Origin: Planctomycetota bacterium
Lineage (GTDB): Bacteria > Planctomycetota > Phycisphaerae > UBA1845 > PWPN01
DNA length: 8,149 nucleotides
Direction: 5' to 3'
Assembly: GCA_016209665.1 (NCBI GenBank)
Contig: JACQVT010000764.1
Coordinates: forward strand, 1 to 8,149
The first letter of the stretch is position 1, and the number at the start of each line of letters is the position of its first letter. Shown one piece after another: positions 1 to 5,600 of the stretch. The notes below the pieces were generated by a model. It was not told the origin of the DNA, did not search any database, and worked only from the letters and a program-made list of their open reading frames with translations. The translations under genes were made by a program, and so were the position numbers.

Positions 1-303
1 ACCGCGCGGTCCAAGGGTTTGTCCGAGCGCGGGGTCGTGCTGGGCCACGCGGTCAAGCCCGCGCTGATGCCGGTCGTAACCATCGTGGGGCTGCAGCTCG
101 GCGCGGTGCTCGGCGGCTCGATCATCATCGAGGCCATCTTCGCGCTGCCGGGTCTGGGAAAGCTGACCGTCGACGCCATCTACAGCCGCGATTTCCCGAT
201 GCTGCAGGGTGCCCTGCTGGTGCAGTCGATCGGGTTCGTGCTGGTGAACATCGTGGTGGATGTCGCCTACGCGTACCTCGACCCGAGGATCCGGTATGGC
301 TAG
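1..303 (+). CDS. DppB/OppB-type ABC transporter permease, C-terminal fragment (5' end outside window)
   Basis: Last 100 codons of an inner-membrane permease of the dipeptide/oligopeptide/nickel ABC importer family (BPD_transp_1). The reading frame is open from base 1, so the gene starts upstream of the window. The fragment opens with the cytoplasmic EAA coupling loop (TARSKGLSERGVVLGHAVKP, residues 1-20), which docks on the ATPase. A hydrophobic helix follows (about residues 22-42), then the family-typical segment with IFALPGLG (about residues 45-52), a final membrane helix (about 74-92) and the short C-terminal tail LDPRIRYG. The end matches the normal DppB end, so it is not truncated at the 3' side. 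Its stop lies inside the start of the next permease gene, indicating one transcript and coupled translation. Family and orientation are clear; the substrate (peptide, nickel, glutathione, sugar or other) cannot be told. Confidence 0.93.
   Translation, partial: TARSKGLSERGVVLGHAVKPALMPVVTIVGLQLGAVLGGSIIIEAIFALPGLGKLTVDAIYSRDFPMLQGALLVQSIGFVLVNIVVDVAYAYLDPRIRYG
285..289 (+). promoter_or_regulatory. Shine-Dalgarno site of the DppC-type permease
   Basis: GAGGA six bases upstream of ATG 296, inside the last codons of the DppB gene. It favours the start at 296 over the in-frame ATG at 260, which has no comparable purine tract. The start codon overlaps the upstream stop, so translational coupling is expected. 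Confidence 0.6.
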
Positions 304-1213
304 TCCAGCGGCGGCGGAGCTGCTGCCGCGCGCCCTCGCCGACCGGGCGGAATCGAACGCTCCCTGGCAGACCGTTGTCTCCTTCCTGCGTCGCTCGAGG
401 AGCCTTGCTGTTGGCGGCTCGATCGTCCTGGTCATCAGCCTGCTCGCCCTGTTCGCCCCCCAGCTCAGTCCGGCGAACCCGATCGAGATGAACCTCAGCG
501 GGGTGCTCCTGTCCCCCACCGCCGCACACCCGCTCGGCACGGATGACCTGGGACGCGACGTGCTCAGCCGCACGCTGCACGGGGGTCGGATCTCCCTGCT
601 GGTGGGCGTCTTCGCGGTGGCCGTGGCGCTCGTGGTTGGCAGCTTCCTCGGCCTCATCAGCGGCTACTCGGGCGGCACGATCGACAACGTGGTCATGCGC
701 CTGCTGGACGCGATCCTCGCCATTCCGGCGCTCCTGCTGGCCGTCGGCATCGCCGCTGCACTCGGGCCGAAGCTCGAGAACGTCGTCATCGCCGTCGGAC
801 TCGTGTATATCCCCGCGTTCGCCCGGCTCGTGCGCGCTCAGGTGCTGGTGGTCCGCCAGGAGGACTTCGTGACGGCGGCACGCCTGGGCGGGGCGACGTG
901 GTCCAGGATCCTCCGCTCCCACCTCCTTCCGAATGTCACGACGCCGATCATCGTGCTCGCCTCACTGCGGGTGTCCTCGGCGATCGTCGCCGAGGCAAGC
1001 CTCAGCTTCCTTGGCCTGGGCGCTCAGCCGCCCACGCCGACCTGGGGATCGATGGTGAACACCGGCCAGCGCTACCTGGAGAACGCCCCGTGGGTGGCAT
1101 TCGGCCCCGGCGCGGCGATCCTCCTGTGCATCCTCGGCCTGAGCATTCTCGGCGAGGGCGTCCGCGAGATGCTCGATCCACATTTCCAGTCGCGGACGGG
1201 CGCCGGGCGGTAG
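296..1213 (+). CDS. DppC/OppC-type ABC transporter permease
   Basis: Second membrane subunit of the same importer, 305 residues, a normal length. An OppC_N-type segment holds the first membrane helix (about residues 38-56) and the family signature HPLGTDDLGRDVLSR (78-92). Five more hydrophobic helices lie at about 101-123, 135-156, 162-180, 217-238 and 268-288. The EAA loop (DFVTAARLGGATWSRILRSH, 190-209) binds the ATPase, and SFLGLG..PPTPTWG (237-251) plus the terminal LDP motif (293-295) are typical. I chose the ATG at 296 because GAGGA (285-289) sits 6 bases before it and because it gives the usual 8-base overlap (ATGGCTAG) with the DppB stop. An in-frame ATG at 260 would add 12 unconserved residues. 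No ATPase gene follows; the next genes are convergent, so DppD/DppF and the cognate binding protein must be encoded elsewhere. Confidence 0.95.
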   Translation: MASPAAAELLPRALADRAESNAPWQTVVSFLRRSRSLAVGGSIVLVISLLALFAPQLSPANPIEMNLSGVLLSPTAAHPLGTDDLGRDVLSRTLHGGRISLLVGVFAVAVALVVGSFLGLISGYSGGTIDNVVMRLLDAILAIPALLLAVGIAAALGPKLENVVIAVGLVYIPAFARLVRAQVLVVRQEDFVTAARLGGATWSRILRSHLLPNVTTPIIVLASLRVSSAIVAEASLSFLGLGAQPPTPTWGSMVNTGQRYLENAPWVAFGPGAAILLCILGLSILGEGVREMLDPHFQSRTGAGR

Positions 1214-1242
1214 ACCGCGGTCACCGGTCGGGGTCGCGCTCT

Positions 1243-1255
1243 GGGGCCCGGCCCC
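1243..1255. terminator. Small GC hairpin between convergent genes, possible weak terminator
   Basis: Perfect 5-bp stem GGGGC/GCCCC with a 3-base loop (CCG), 30 bases after the DppC-type stop. No T-run follows on either strand, so it is not a canonical intrinsic terminator. It is listed because it lies where transcripts from both strands meet. Confidence 0.25.
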
Positions 1256-1266
1256 CGTTGCTTCGG

Positions 1267-1284
1267 GAGCCATCCAACTGGCTC
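1267..1284. terminator. Perfect 6-bp hairpin between convergent genes, possible bidirectional terminator
   Basis: GAGCCA (1267-1272), a 6-base loop, then the exact complement TGGCTC (1279-1284). It sits 54 bases after the DppC-type stop and 20 bases beyond the stop of the convergent enolase-superfamily gene. There is no U-tract on either side. The position between two converging gene ends suits termination or mRNA 3'-end protection, but the evidence is structural only. Confidence 0.3.
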
Positions 1285-1304
1285 ACCATGGCCGTGGCCT
1301 GGAG

Positions 1305-2471
1305 CTACACGCGCGGGGAGCCATAGTCGCCGAACTCCCAGCTCGTCGTGCGCTTCCTGTAGCGATAGCGCTCCAGGACGCTCTCGTCGATCTCGATGCC
1401 CAGACCGGGCCCGTCGGGAACCGCGAGATACCCGTCCTGAATCTCTTCCGGAGAGAAGAGGCGGCAAGTTGCCAGCTGATCGCGGAGAGGCTGCTCGGGC
1501 GCGGCGTCGTACTCGTGCAGCCCGATGGAAGGCAGCGCGGCGGCCAGGTGCAGATTCGCGGCGATCCCGATCGGCGTCAACCCGCCCGAGTGGAGGCAGA
1601 TCGGCACCGAGTGGGCCGCGGCAAGCGCGCCGATGTCCAGACACTCCAGGAAGCCGGCCGCCACCGTGGCGTCCGGCTCGAGAACGGTCGCCGCCCGCTG
1701 GTCGAGCAGCAGCTTGAAGTCGTGAACGCTCGTCAGACTCTCGCCATAGGCGATGGGGATGGACGAACTCGCGACCAGCCTGCCCATCCCCGTCAGGTTG
1801 TGGGGCGGCAGGGGCTCCTCGAGGAGGTACGGCCGACTCGGCTCGATCGCTTTCAGCAGGCGAAGCGCCGATGCAGTCGTGTAGTTGTACTTCGCGTCGA
1901 CCAGGAGCTCCCTGTCGGGACCGATGTAGTCCCGCGTCGCTCGTACGACCTCGACGTCCCACGTGAACTCGTTCCCGATCCGCACCTTGACACCGCGGAC
2001 CCCACGACCCAGGAGATCGTCGAAGAATGGTCCGAACCACCCGGGAGCCTGCTGAAAGGTGAGGGTCCCGCCCGCGTAGATCGGAATGCGCTCGCGTCGC
2101 TGTCCCAGAAGCTGCGCCACTGACGTGCGCTCGACCTTTCCGAGAATGTCCCAGCACGCGATCTCGAACCCCGCGAATGCGTGGGCCACGAGGCCCTTCT
2201 GATTACTGTTCCGGTACAGGTAGCGTTTGACCTCTGGTGACAGCGAGCGAATCGTCGTCGGATCCCGTCCGATCACGATTCGCCTGATCTCATCTTCCAC
2301 GATCTCCTTGATCGCCGTCGGAATCGAATGCCCGTAGCAGTCGCTCGACTCGCCCCACCCGATCACAGTCTTATCCGTCGACACCTTGGTGATCGCCCAG
2401 GATCGTGATGCCCGGCTCGGGACCGTCCGCTCGAAACCAAGACAGTAGACTTCGACGTTCGTGATTCTCAC
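1305..2471 (-). CDS. Mandelate racemase/muconate lactonizing enzyme family protein (enolase superfamily), K-x-R variant
   Basis: 388 residues, normal for the family. Such enzymes abstract the proton next to a carboxylate through a Mg2+-bound enolate, giving acid-sugar dehydration, racemisation, epimerisation or cycloisomerisation. An N-terminal capping domain (about 1-125) precedes a TIM barrel. Visible active-site residues are metal ligands D192 (VDAKYN), E218 or E219 (LLEEP) and E244 (AYGES), the dyad D267 (EPDAT) and H294 (CLHSGG), and E320 (LHEYD) at the end of the eighth strand. The usual K-x-K on the second strand reads K162-V-R164, so the second lysine is arginine. D267/H294 and E320 point to the mandelate racemase/acid-sugar dehydratase side of the superfamily. 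The start is GTG at 2471, 33 bases after the hydrolase stop, with AGGAG 10 bases upstream; a nearer ATG is out of frame. It is the last gene of the - strand block. The substrate is unknown. Confidence 0.93.
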   Translation of the reverse strand: MRITNVEVYCLGFERTVPSRASRSWAITKVSTDKTVIGWGESSDCYGHSIPTAIKEIVEDEIRRIVIGRDPTTIRSLSPEVKRYLYRNSNQKGLVAHAFAGFEIACWDILGKVERTSVAQLLGQRRERIPIYAGGTLTFQQAPGWFGPFFDDLLGRGVRGVKVRIGNEFTWDVEVVRATRDYIGPDRELLVDAKYNYTTASALRLLKAIEPSRPYLLEEPLPPHNLTGMGRLVASSSIPIAYGESLTSVHDFKLLLDQRAATVLEPDATVAAGFLECLDIGALAAAHSVPICLHSGGLTPIGIAANLHLAAALPSIGLHEYDAAPEQPLRDQLATCRLFSPEEIQDGYLAVPDGPGLGIEIDESVLERYRYRKRTTSWEFGDYGSPRV

Positions 2472-2504
2472 TGTCTCATCGCTCCTGCTCTGGCGTCGAA
2501 GGCA

Positions 2505-3632
2505 TCACCGGTCGAGCCAATCGGCGACGATCGTGGCCAGCTCGCGGCATTGATCGGGCAGGTTGTCCAGGCGATGCGGAGCATGTCGAATGGTCCGCTG
2601 TGCCTTGTCGCCACGCGGGATGGCGTCGAAATAGGACTGGAGGTGCGACGGGAAGACGCGCTGGTCGGCGCCGAGTGTGATGACGAGGGCAGGTCTGCTG
2701 ATGGTCCGCGCCGCCGCGATGCCATCAGCCTGCGTCGCCGAGACGCTCCATTGACTCAACCACGAACGGACACTGGAGCAGGAGGCCAGGCCGCGCCCGC
2801 TCAGATTGAGTCGCCGCGGGTCGCCCTCCACCAGACCTACCTCGCGATCGTTGGGGTCAATGCTCGGGTCGAGGAACCGGAGATCGGCGGTCGTGCGATA
2901 CACCGGGAACTGGAGGTCGCATGCGCCGTCGGCTCGCGCTCGCAGCTCCGCGAGCTTCGCCCACGCCCACCTGGTGATGCGCTCATTTCGCGCCAGCTGC
3001 GCCCGGCGGTAGCGCTCCTGAAACGCCAGGCCATATGGCGGTCCATGCTCGGGGTTGAACATGTCCAGACCGGTATCCGTCGCGAACGGATCGCGTTCGT
3101 CGACCACAGCCGGGTCGAGCAGCTCTGTCAGCGCCTGCGCCCGGCCGGGAATCGCCGCACAGAGGACGAGGGCGTCCGCCGGAACCAGATCGGCCTCCCG
3201 CAGGTCTGGCGGGTCGCCGGCGGGCGTCGAGGTCACGGTGGGTCTCTCGGCCTGGCTCTGATAGAACGCCATCAGAGGCCCACCTCCACTGTGACCGAAG
3301 AGCGCGACGCGCTCGAAACCCTGCTCGCGCGCGAAGCGCACCGCCCCCCCGATATCCAGGACGGCCGCTTCCATGGTCAGGTAGGTGTCATTGTTGCCGA
3401 AGCGGGTGGACACCCCGATGCTTGCCAGCCCCGCCTCGGCAAACGGCTTGACCGTGAAGTGCTGCGTCCGGTCCTGACCGGGGTGAGCCACGATGATGGC
3501 GGTCCTGGGCTTCTCCCCGGCCCGCACATTCAGTGACAGCGCGACTGGCGGGTAGAGGCTGGCATCCCGCGGACGTGTTCCGAGGCCCGACTGTGGCCCG
3601 GTCGCGGCCCGGTGCAACCTGCTGTCTATCAC
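2505..3632 (-). CDS. Alpha/beta hydrolase fold protein with long lid insertion
   Basis: 375 residues, longer than a minimal alpha/beta hydrolase (about 250-300). The first core strand and oxyanion region appear at AIIVAHPGQD (45-54). The nucleophile elbow is G113-H-S-G-G with Ser115. The likely catalytic acid is Asp323 in VITLGADQRVFP (317-328), and the likely histidine is H350 or H353 near the C-terminal helix. Between the nucleophile and the acid lie about 200 residues, room for a helical lid (about 125-305) that would shape substrate choice. There is no signal peptide, so it is probably cytoplasmic. It could cleave an ester, lactone, thioester or amide, or a carbon-carbon bond; sequence alone does not decide. 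The start is GTG at 3632 with AGGAG at 3648-3644, a long 11-base spacing, so the exact N-terminus is uncertain. It lies between the binding lipoprotein and the enolase-superfamily gene on the same strand. Confidence 0.88.
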   Translation of the reverse strand: MIDSRLHRAATGPQSGLGTRPRDASLYPPVALSLNVRAGEKPRTAIIVAHPGQDRTQHFTVKPFAEAGLASIGVSTRFGNNDTYLTMEAAVLDIGGAVRFAREQGFERVALFGHSGGGPLMAFYQSQAERPTVTSTPAGDPPDLREADLVPADALVLCAAIPGRAQALTELLDPAVVDERDPFATDTGLDMFNPEHGPPYGLAFQERYRRAQLARNERITRWAWAKLAELRARADGACDLQFPVYRTTADLRFLDPSIDPNDREVGLVEGDPRRLNLSGRGLASCSSVRSWLSQWSVSATQADGIAAARTISRPALVITLGADQRVFPSHLQSYFDAIPRGDKAQRTIRHAPHRLDNLPDQCRELATIVADWLDR

Positions 3633-3652
3633 CTGGAGCCTGACTCCTCGAC

Positions 3653-3682
3653 ACGCCGCCCCGAGCCCGTATCGGGCGGCGT
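3653..3682 (-). promoter_or_regulatory. 9-bp inverted repeat in the leader of the hydrolase gene, with a competing inner hairpin
   Basis: ACGCCGCCC (3653-3661) and its exact reverse complement GGGCGGCGT (3674-3682) flank a 12-base loop, about 20 bases upstream of the hydrolase start. An inner palindrome GCCCG-TAT-CGGGC (3665-3677) shares bases 3674-3677 with the right arm, so the two stems cannot form together. This could be an attenuator-type RNA switch, a factor-binding operator, or a 3'-end hairpin for the upstream gene. There is no T-tract. The structure is plain in the sequence; the function is inferred. Confidence 0.4.
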
Positions 3683-3835
3683 CTGTGGCGCCTCGACCTG
3701 CGGGTCTCGCATGCGCTCAACCCTCAACCAGGTTGCGCGTCGTCCCCACCTGCCGGCAAGCAGGCTGGACGTGCTGCCTGCGACCGGCGCGTCGCGACGG
3801 AGCCGGGCGCCGCGTCCCCCCGCACGGAGCAGCCC

Positions 3836-3849
3836 CCCGTTCGCACGGG
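3836..3849 (-). terminator. Small GC hairpin downstream of the binding-protein gene
   Basis: CCCGT-TCGC-ACGGG, a perfect 5-bp stem with a 4-base loop, 14 bases beyond the stop of the substrate-binding lipoprotein on the - strand. No U-run follows in the transcript direction, so termination is uncertain. It may instead protect the 3' end of a lipoprotein-rich transcript. Confidence 0.25.
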
Positions 3850-3863
3850 CAAGGCCCGGGTGG

Positions 3864-5540
3864 CTATTTCGCGAGCCAGAGCATCGGCAGCCGGATGAAC
3901 CCGTCGACCGATGGTGCATAGCCCTGGAGCTTCTTGCTCATGACCTTGATGTCGGCATCCTGGTGGAGAAGCACGATGGGCGACTCGTCCAGGATCAGCT
4001 TCTGTAGCTCGGCGTACAGAGATTGCCGCTCCTTCTGATCCGCCGCACTCCGCGCCTTGTCCACGAGCTGGTCCACCGTCGGATTCGAGTAGTTGGTCCA
4101 GCCCAGATTTCCTCCGGTGCGGACGTAGGGATACACGAACTGGTCCGGGTCGGGATAGTGCGACGGGACGGCGATCGACGCCTGCAGATCGCTCCTCCTC
4201 CGGGCGGCAGTGTGGGCGCTCGCCTGGAGCGGCGTCACCTCCATCGTGATGCCCACGTCGGCCAGCTGGCCTTTCACGGCCTGCGCGAGCTGCAGACCCT
4301 CAGTGACGTTGTCCACGAGCACGGTGAACGTGAAACCATCCGGCTGCCCGCCAGCGGCGAGAGCCGCTTTGGCCTTCGATACATCCCTGGTGTAGAAGCT
4401 TCCGGCGGCATCGAAGCCCCAGCTGGTCGACGGGATGAGGAACTTGCCCGGGGCGCCGGTCTCGAAGAAGATCGCTTTGTGGATGGCGTCGCGATCGATA
4501 CTCCAGGCCACCGCCTGCCGGAGAGCCTTGTTGCTGAACTGAGGTGCCCGGGTATTGAGACCCATGATGCGCAAAGCGCCCGGGCCGTGGACGTCGACGA
4601 GGGACGGGTCTGCCTTGACCTTTGACAGGTCACTGGGCAGGATGCTCGCGATGATGTCCAGGTTGCCAGTTCGAAGACTGGTGAACATCACTGTTGCGTC
4701 AGGGATGGGCTTGAAGACGACCTCGTCGAGGTATGGCAGCTGGTTCCCCTGGCTATCCTTCTCCCAGTAGCCCTCGAATCGCCTGAGCGTCAGGTGATCG
4801 TCCTTGATCCATTCGACGAGCTGGAATGGGCCGCTTCCACTCCCGTGGCTCGCGTGATCGTCACCCCACTTCTCGACGGCGGCGGGCGAGAGAATCCAGC
4901 CTGCTCCCTCGTTCAGCCTGGTTGGTAGGGTGGCATCCGGCTGCTTGAGGTTGAACTTCACTGTGACGTCGTCGACGACGTCGACGGAGGCCACGCCGTC
5001 GAGCTCGGGGCGATAGAAGGCTTTCGTGTCCGGATTGAGCACGCGATCCATGGTGAATTTCACGGCGGCGGCGTTGAGATTCGTCCCGTCGTGGAACTTG
5101 ATGCCCTGGCGCAGCTTGAAGACGTAGCTGGTAGGGGTGGGGGAGGTCCAGCTCTCGGCCAGCTCTCCCGACACCGCGCCCTTGATGTCCACCCGCGTGA
5201 GCGCGTTGAACAGCGCCCGGGCGTACTGGCGGGTGGTCATGTTGGTCGGCTTCTGGATGTCGAGCTCGCCCGCTTCCCGGGCGAGACCGATGCGCAGGGT
5301 CCCTCCCCTGACGGGCGCTGCCGCCGCAGGGGCGGAGGTGGCGGCGGCCGGGCCGGCCGGGGCGGGCTGGCCGGGCGCAGGCGACTGGGGGGCTGCCGGG
5401 CCGCAGGCGGACAGCGTCATCGCGGCGCCCGCGATCAGGAGCCGCAGGGCGGCCCGGCGGGTCAGCGCGTGACGCACGGCCGGCGCGTGACGCACGGCCG
5501 GAAGGGGAACGGTCTTGGCGGAACCTTGTTCGAGCGTCAT
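3864..5540 (-). CDS. ABC transporter substrate-binding lipoprotein, SBP_bac_5 family (peptide/nickel type)
   Basis: 558 residues, typical for DppA/OppA/NikA-type binding proteins (about 500-560). The N-terminus carries TRRAALR (27-33), a Tat-like twin-arginine match, then a hydrophobic stretch and the lipobox LSAC with lipidated Cys46. A Pro/Ala-rich linker (47-77) tethers the domain to the membrane. The mature part begins GGTLRIGL (79-86), and the SBP_bac_5 signature FKLRQGIKFHDGTNLNAAAV is at 141-160. Later family stretches include the ALRQAVAWSIDRDAI region (339-353) and NYSNPTVDQLVDKAR (483-497). The start is ATG 5540 with GGAGGAG (5553-5547) 6 bases upstream. An 18-base tandem duplication repeats six residues (PAVRHA) before the signal. 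It lies 60 bases after the large dehydratase gene and shares its strand, while the permease genes at the left edge are convergent. The ligand is unknown; family members also bind opines, oligosaccharides and other solutes. Confidence 0.95.
   Translation of the reverse strand: MTLEQGSAKTVPLPAVRHAPAVRHALTRRAALRLLIAGAAMTLSACGPAAPQSPAPGQPAPAGPAAATSAPAAAAPVRGGTLRIGLAREAGELDIQKPTNMTTRQYARALFNALTRVDIKGAVSGELAESWTSPTPTSYVFKLRQGIKFHDGTNLNAAAVKFTMDRVLNPDTKAFYRPELDGVASVDVVDDVTVKFNLKQPDATLPTRLNEGAGWILSPAAVEKWGDDHASHGSGSGPFQLVEWIKDDHLTLRRFEGYWEKDSQGNQLPYLDEVVFKPIPDATVMFTSLRTGNLDIIASILPSDLSKVKADPSLVDVHGPGALRIMGLNTRAPQFSNKALRQAVAWSIDRDAIHKAIFFETGAPGKFLIPSTSWGFDAAGSFYTRDVSKAKAALAAGGQPDGFTFTVLVDNVTEGLQLAQAVKGQLADVGITMEVTPLQASAHTAARRRSDLQASIAVPSHYPDPDQFVYPYVRTGGNLGWTNYSNPTVDQLVDKARSAADQKERQSLYAELQKLILDESPIVLLHQDADIKVMSKKLQGYAPSVDGFIRLPMLWLAK
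5465..5500. repeat. 18-bp perfect tandem duplication in the signal-peptide region of the binding lipoprotein
   Basis: The unit GCGCGTGACGCACGGCCG occurs at 5465-5482 and again immediately at 5483-5500 with no mismatch. Because 18 is divisible by three the frame is kept, and the protein gains PAVRHA twice (residues 14-25), just before the twin-arginine and hydrophobic parts of the signal peptide. A recent slippage or recombination duplication is the simplest cause. Confidence 0.9.
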
Positions 5541-5546
5541 AGCCTG

Positions 5547-5553
5547 CTCCTCC
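5547..5553 (-). promoter_or_regulatory. Strong Shine-Dalgarno site of the binding lipoprotein gene
   Basis: On the - strand GGAGGAG, extended upstream by three more G, ends 6 bases before ATG 5540. It fixes the start and keeps the duplicated segment inside the protein. It suggests high expression, as expected for a binding protein needed in excess over permeases. Confidence 0.75.
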
Positions 5554-5600
5554 CCCGATGGCTTGTGCTTCTGTGATGGGATGCCGCTGGACGATCAGGA

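Larger units (their letters stand above)
3633..3863. other. Intergenic region between binding lipoprotein and hydrolase genes
   Basis: 231 bases, the longest gap in the window. I see no convincing coding sequence: the short frames crossing it are Pro/Arg/Ser-rich and resemble no family. It holds the inverted repeat nearest the hydrolase, a small hairpin CCTGC/GCAGG (3749-3764), a 10-bp palindrome CGTCGCGACG (3790-3799) and a GC hairpin just past the lipoprotein stop. No convincing -35/-10 pair was found by eye. Its size makes it the likeliest place for a transcript break or internal promoter within the - strand block. Confidence 0.5.

Noticed and set aside
260..295. Upstream ATG at 260 as start of the DppC-type permease
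   Set aside because: Would overlap the DppB gene by 44 bases and add unconserved residues; ATG 296 has a ribosome site and the usual 8-base overlap.
125..922. - strand frame (265 codons) opposite both permease genes
   Set aside because: No motif, strongly Arg/Glu/Gln-biased, and spans two genuine overlapping permeases.
1072..2157. Long - strand frame (361 codons) overlapping the enolase-superfamily gene
   Set aside because: Arg/Gly/Pro-rich translation with no family motif, lying in another frame of a gene whose catalytic residues are intact; a high-GC shadow.
2550..3536. Long + strand frame (328 codons) opposite the hydrolase
   Set aside because: Antisense shadow of a clear alpha/beta hydrolase; Arg/Val/Gly-rich composition and no recognisable domain or ribosome site.
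3629..3919. Possible small gene in the 231-base gap (- strand, 96 codons)
   Set aside because: Overlaps the end of the lipoprotein gene, has Ser/Arg/Gly-rich low-complexity content and resembles no family.
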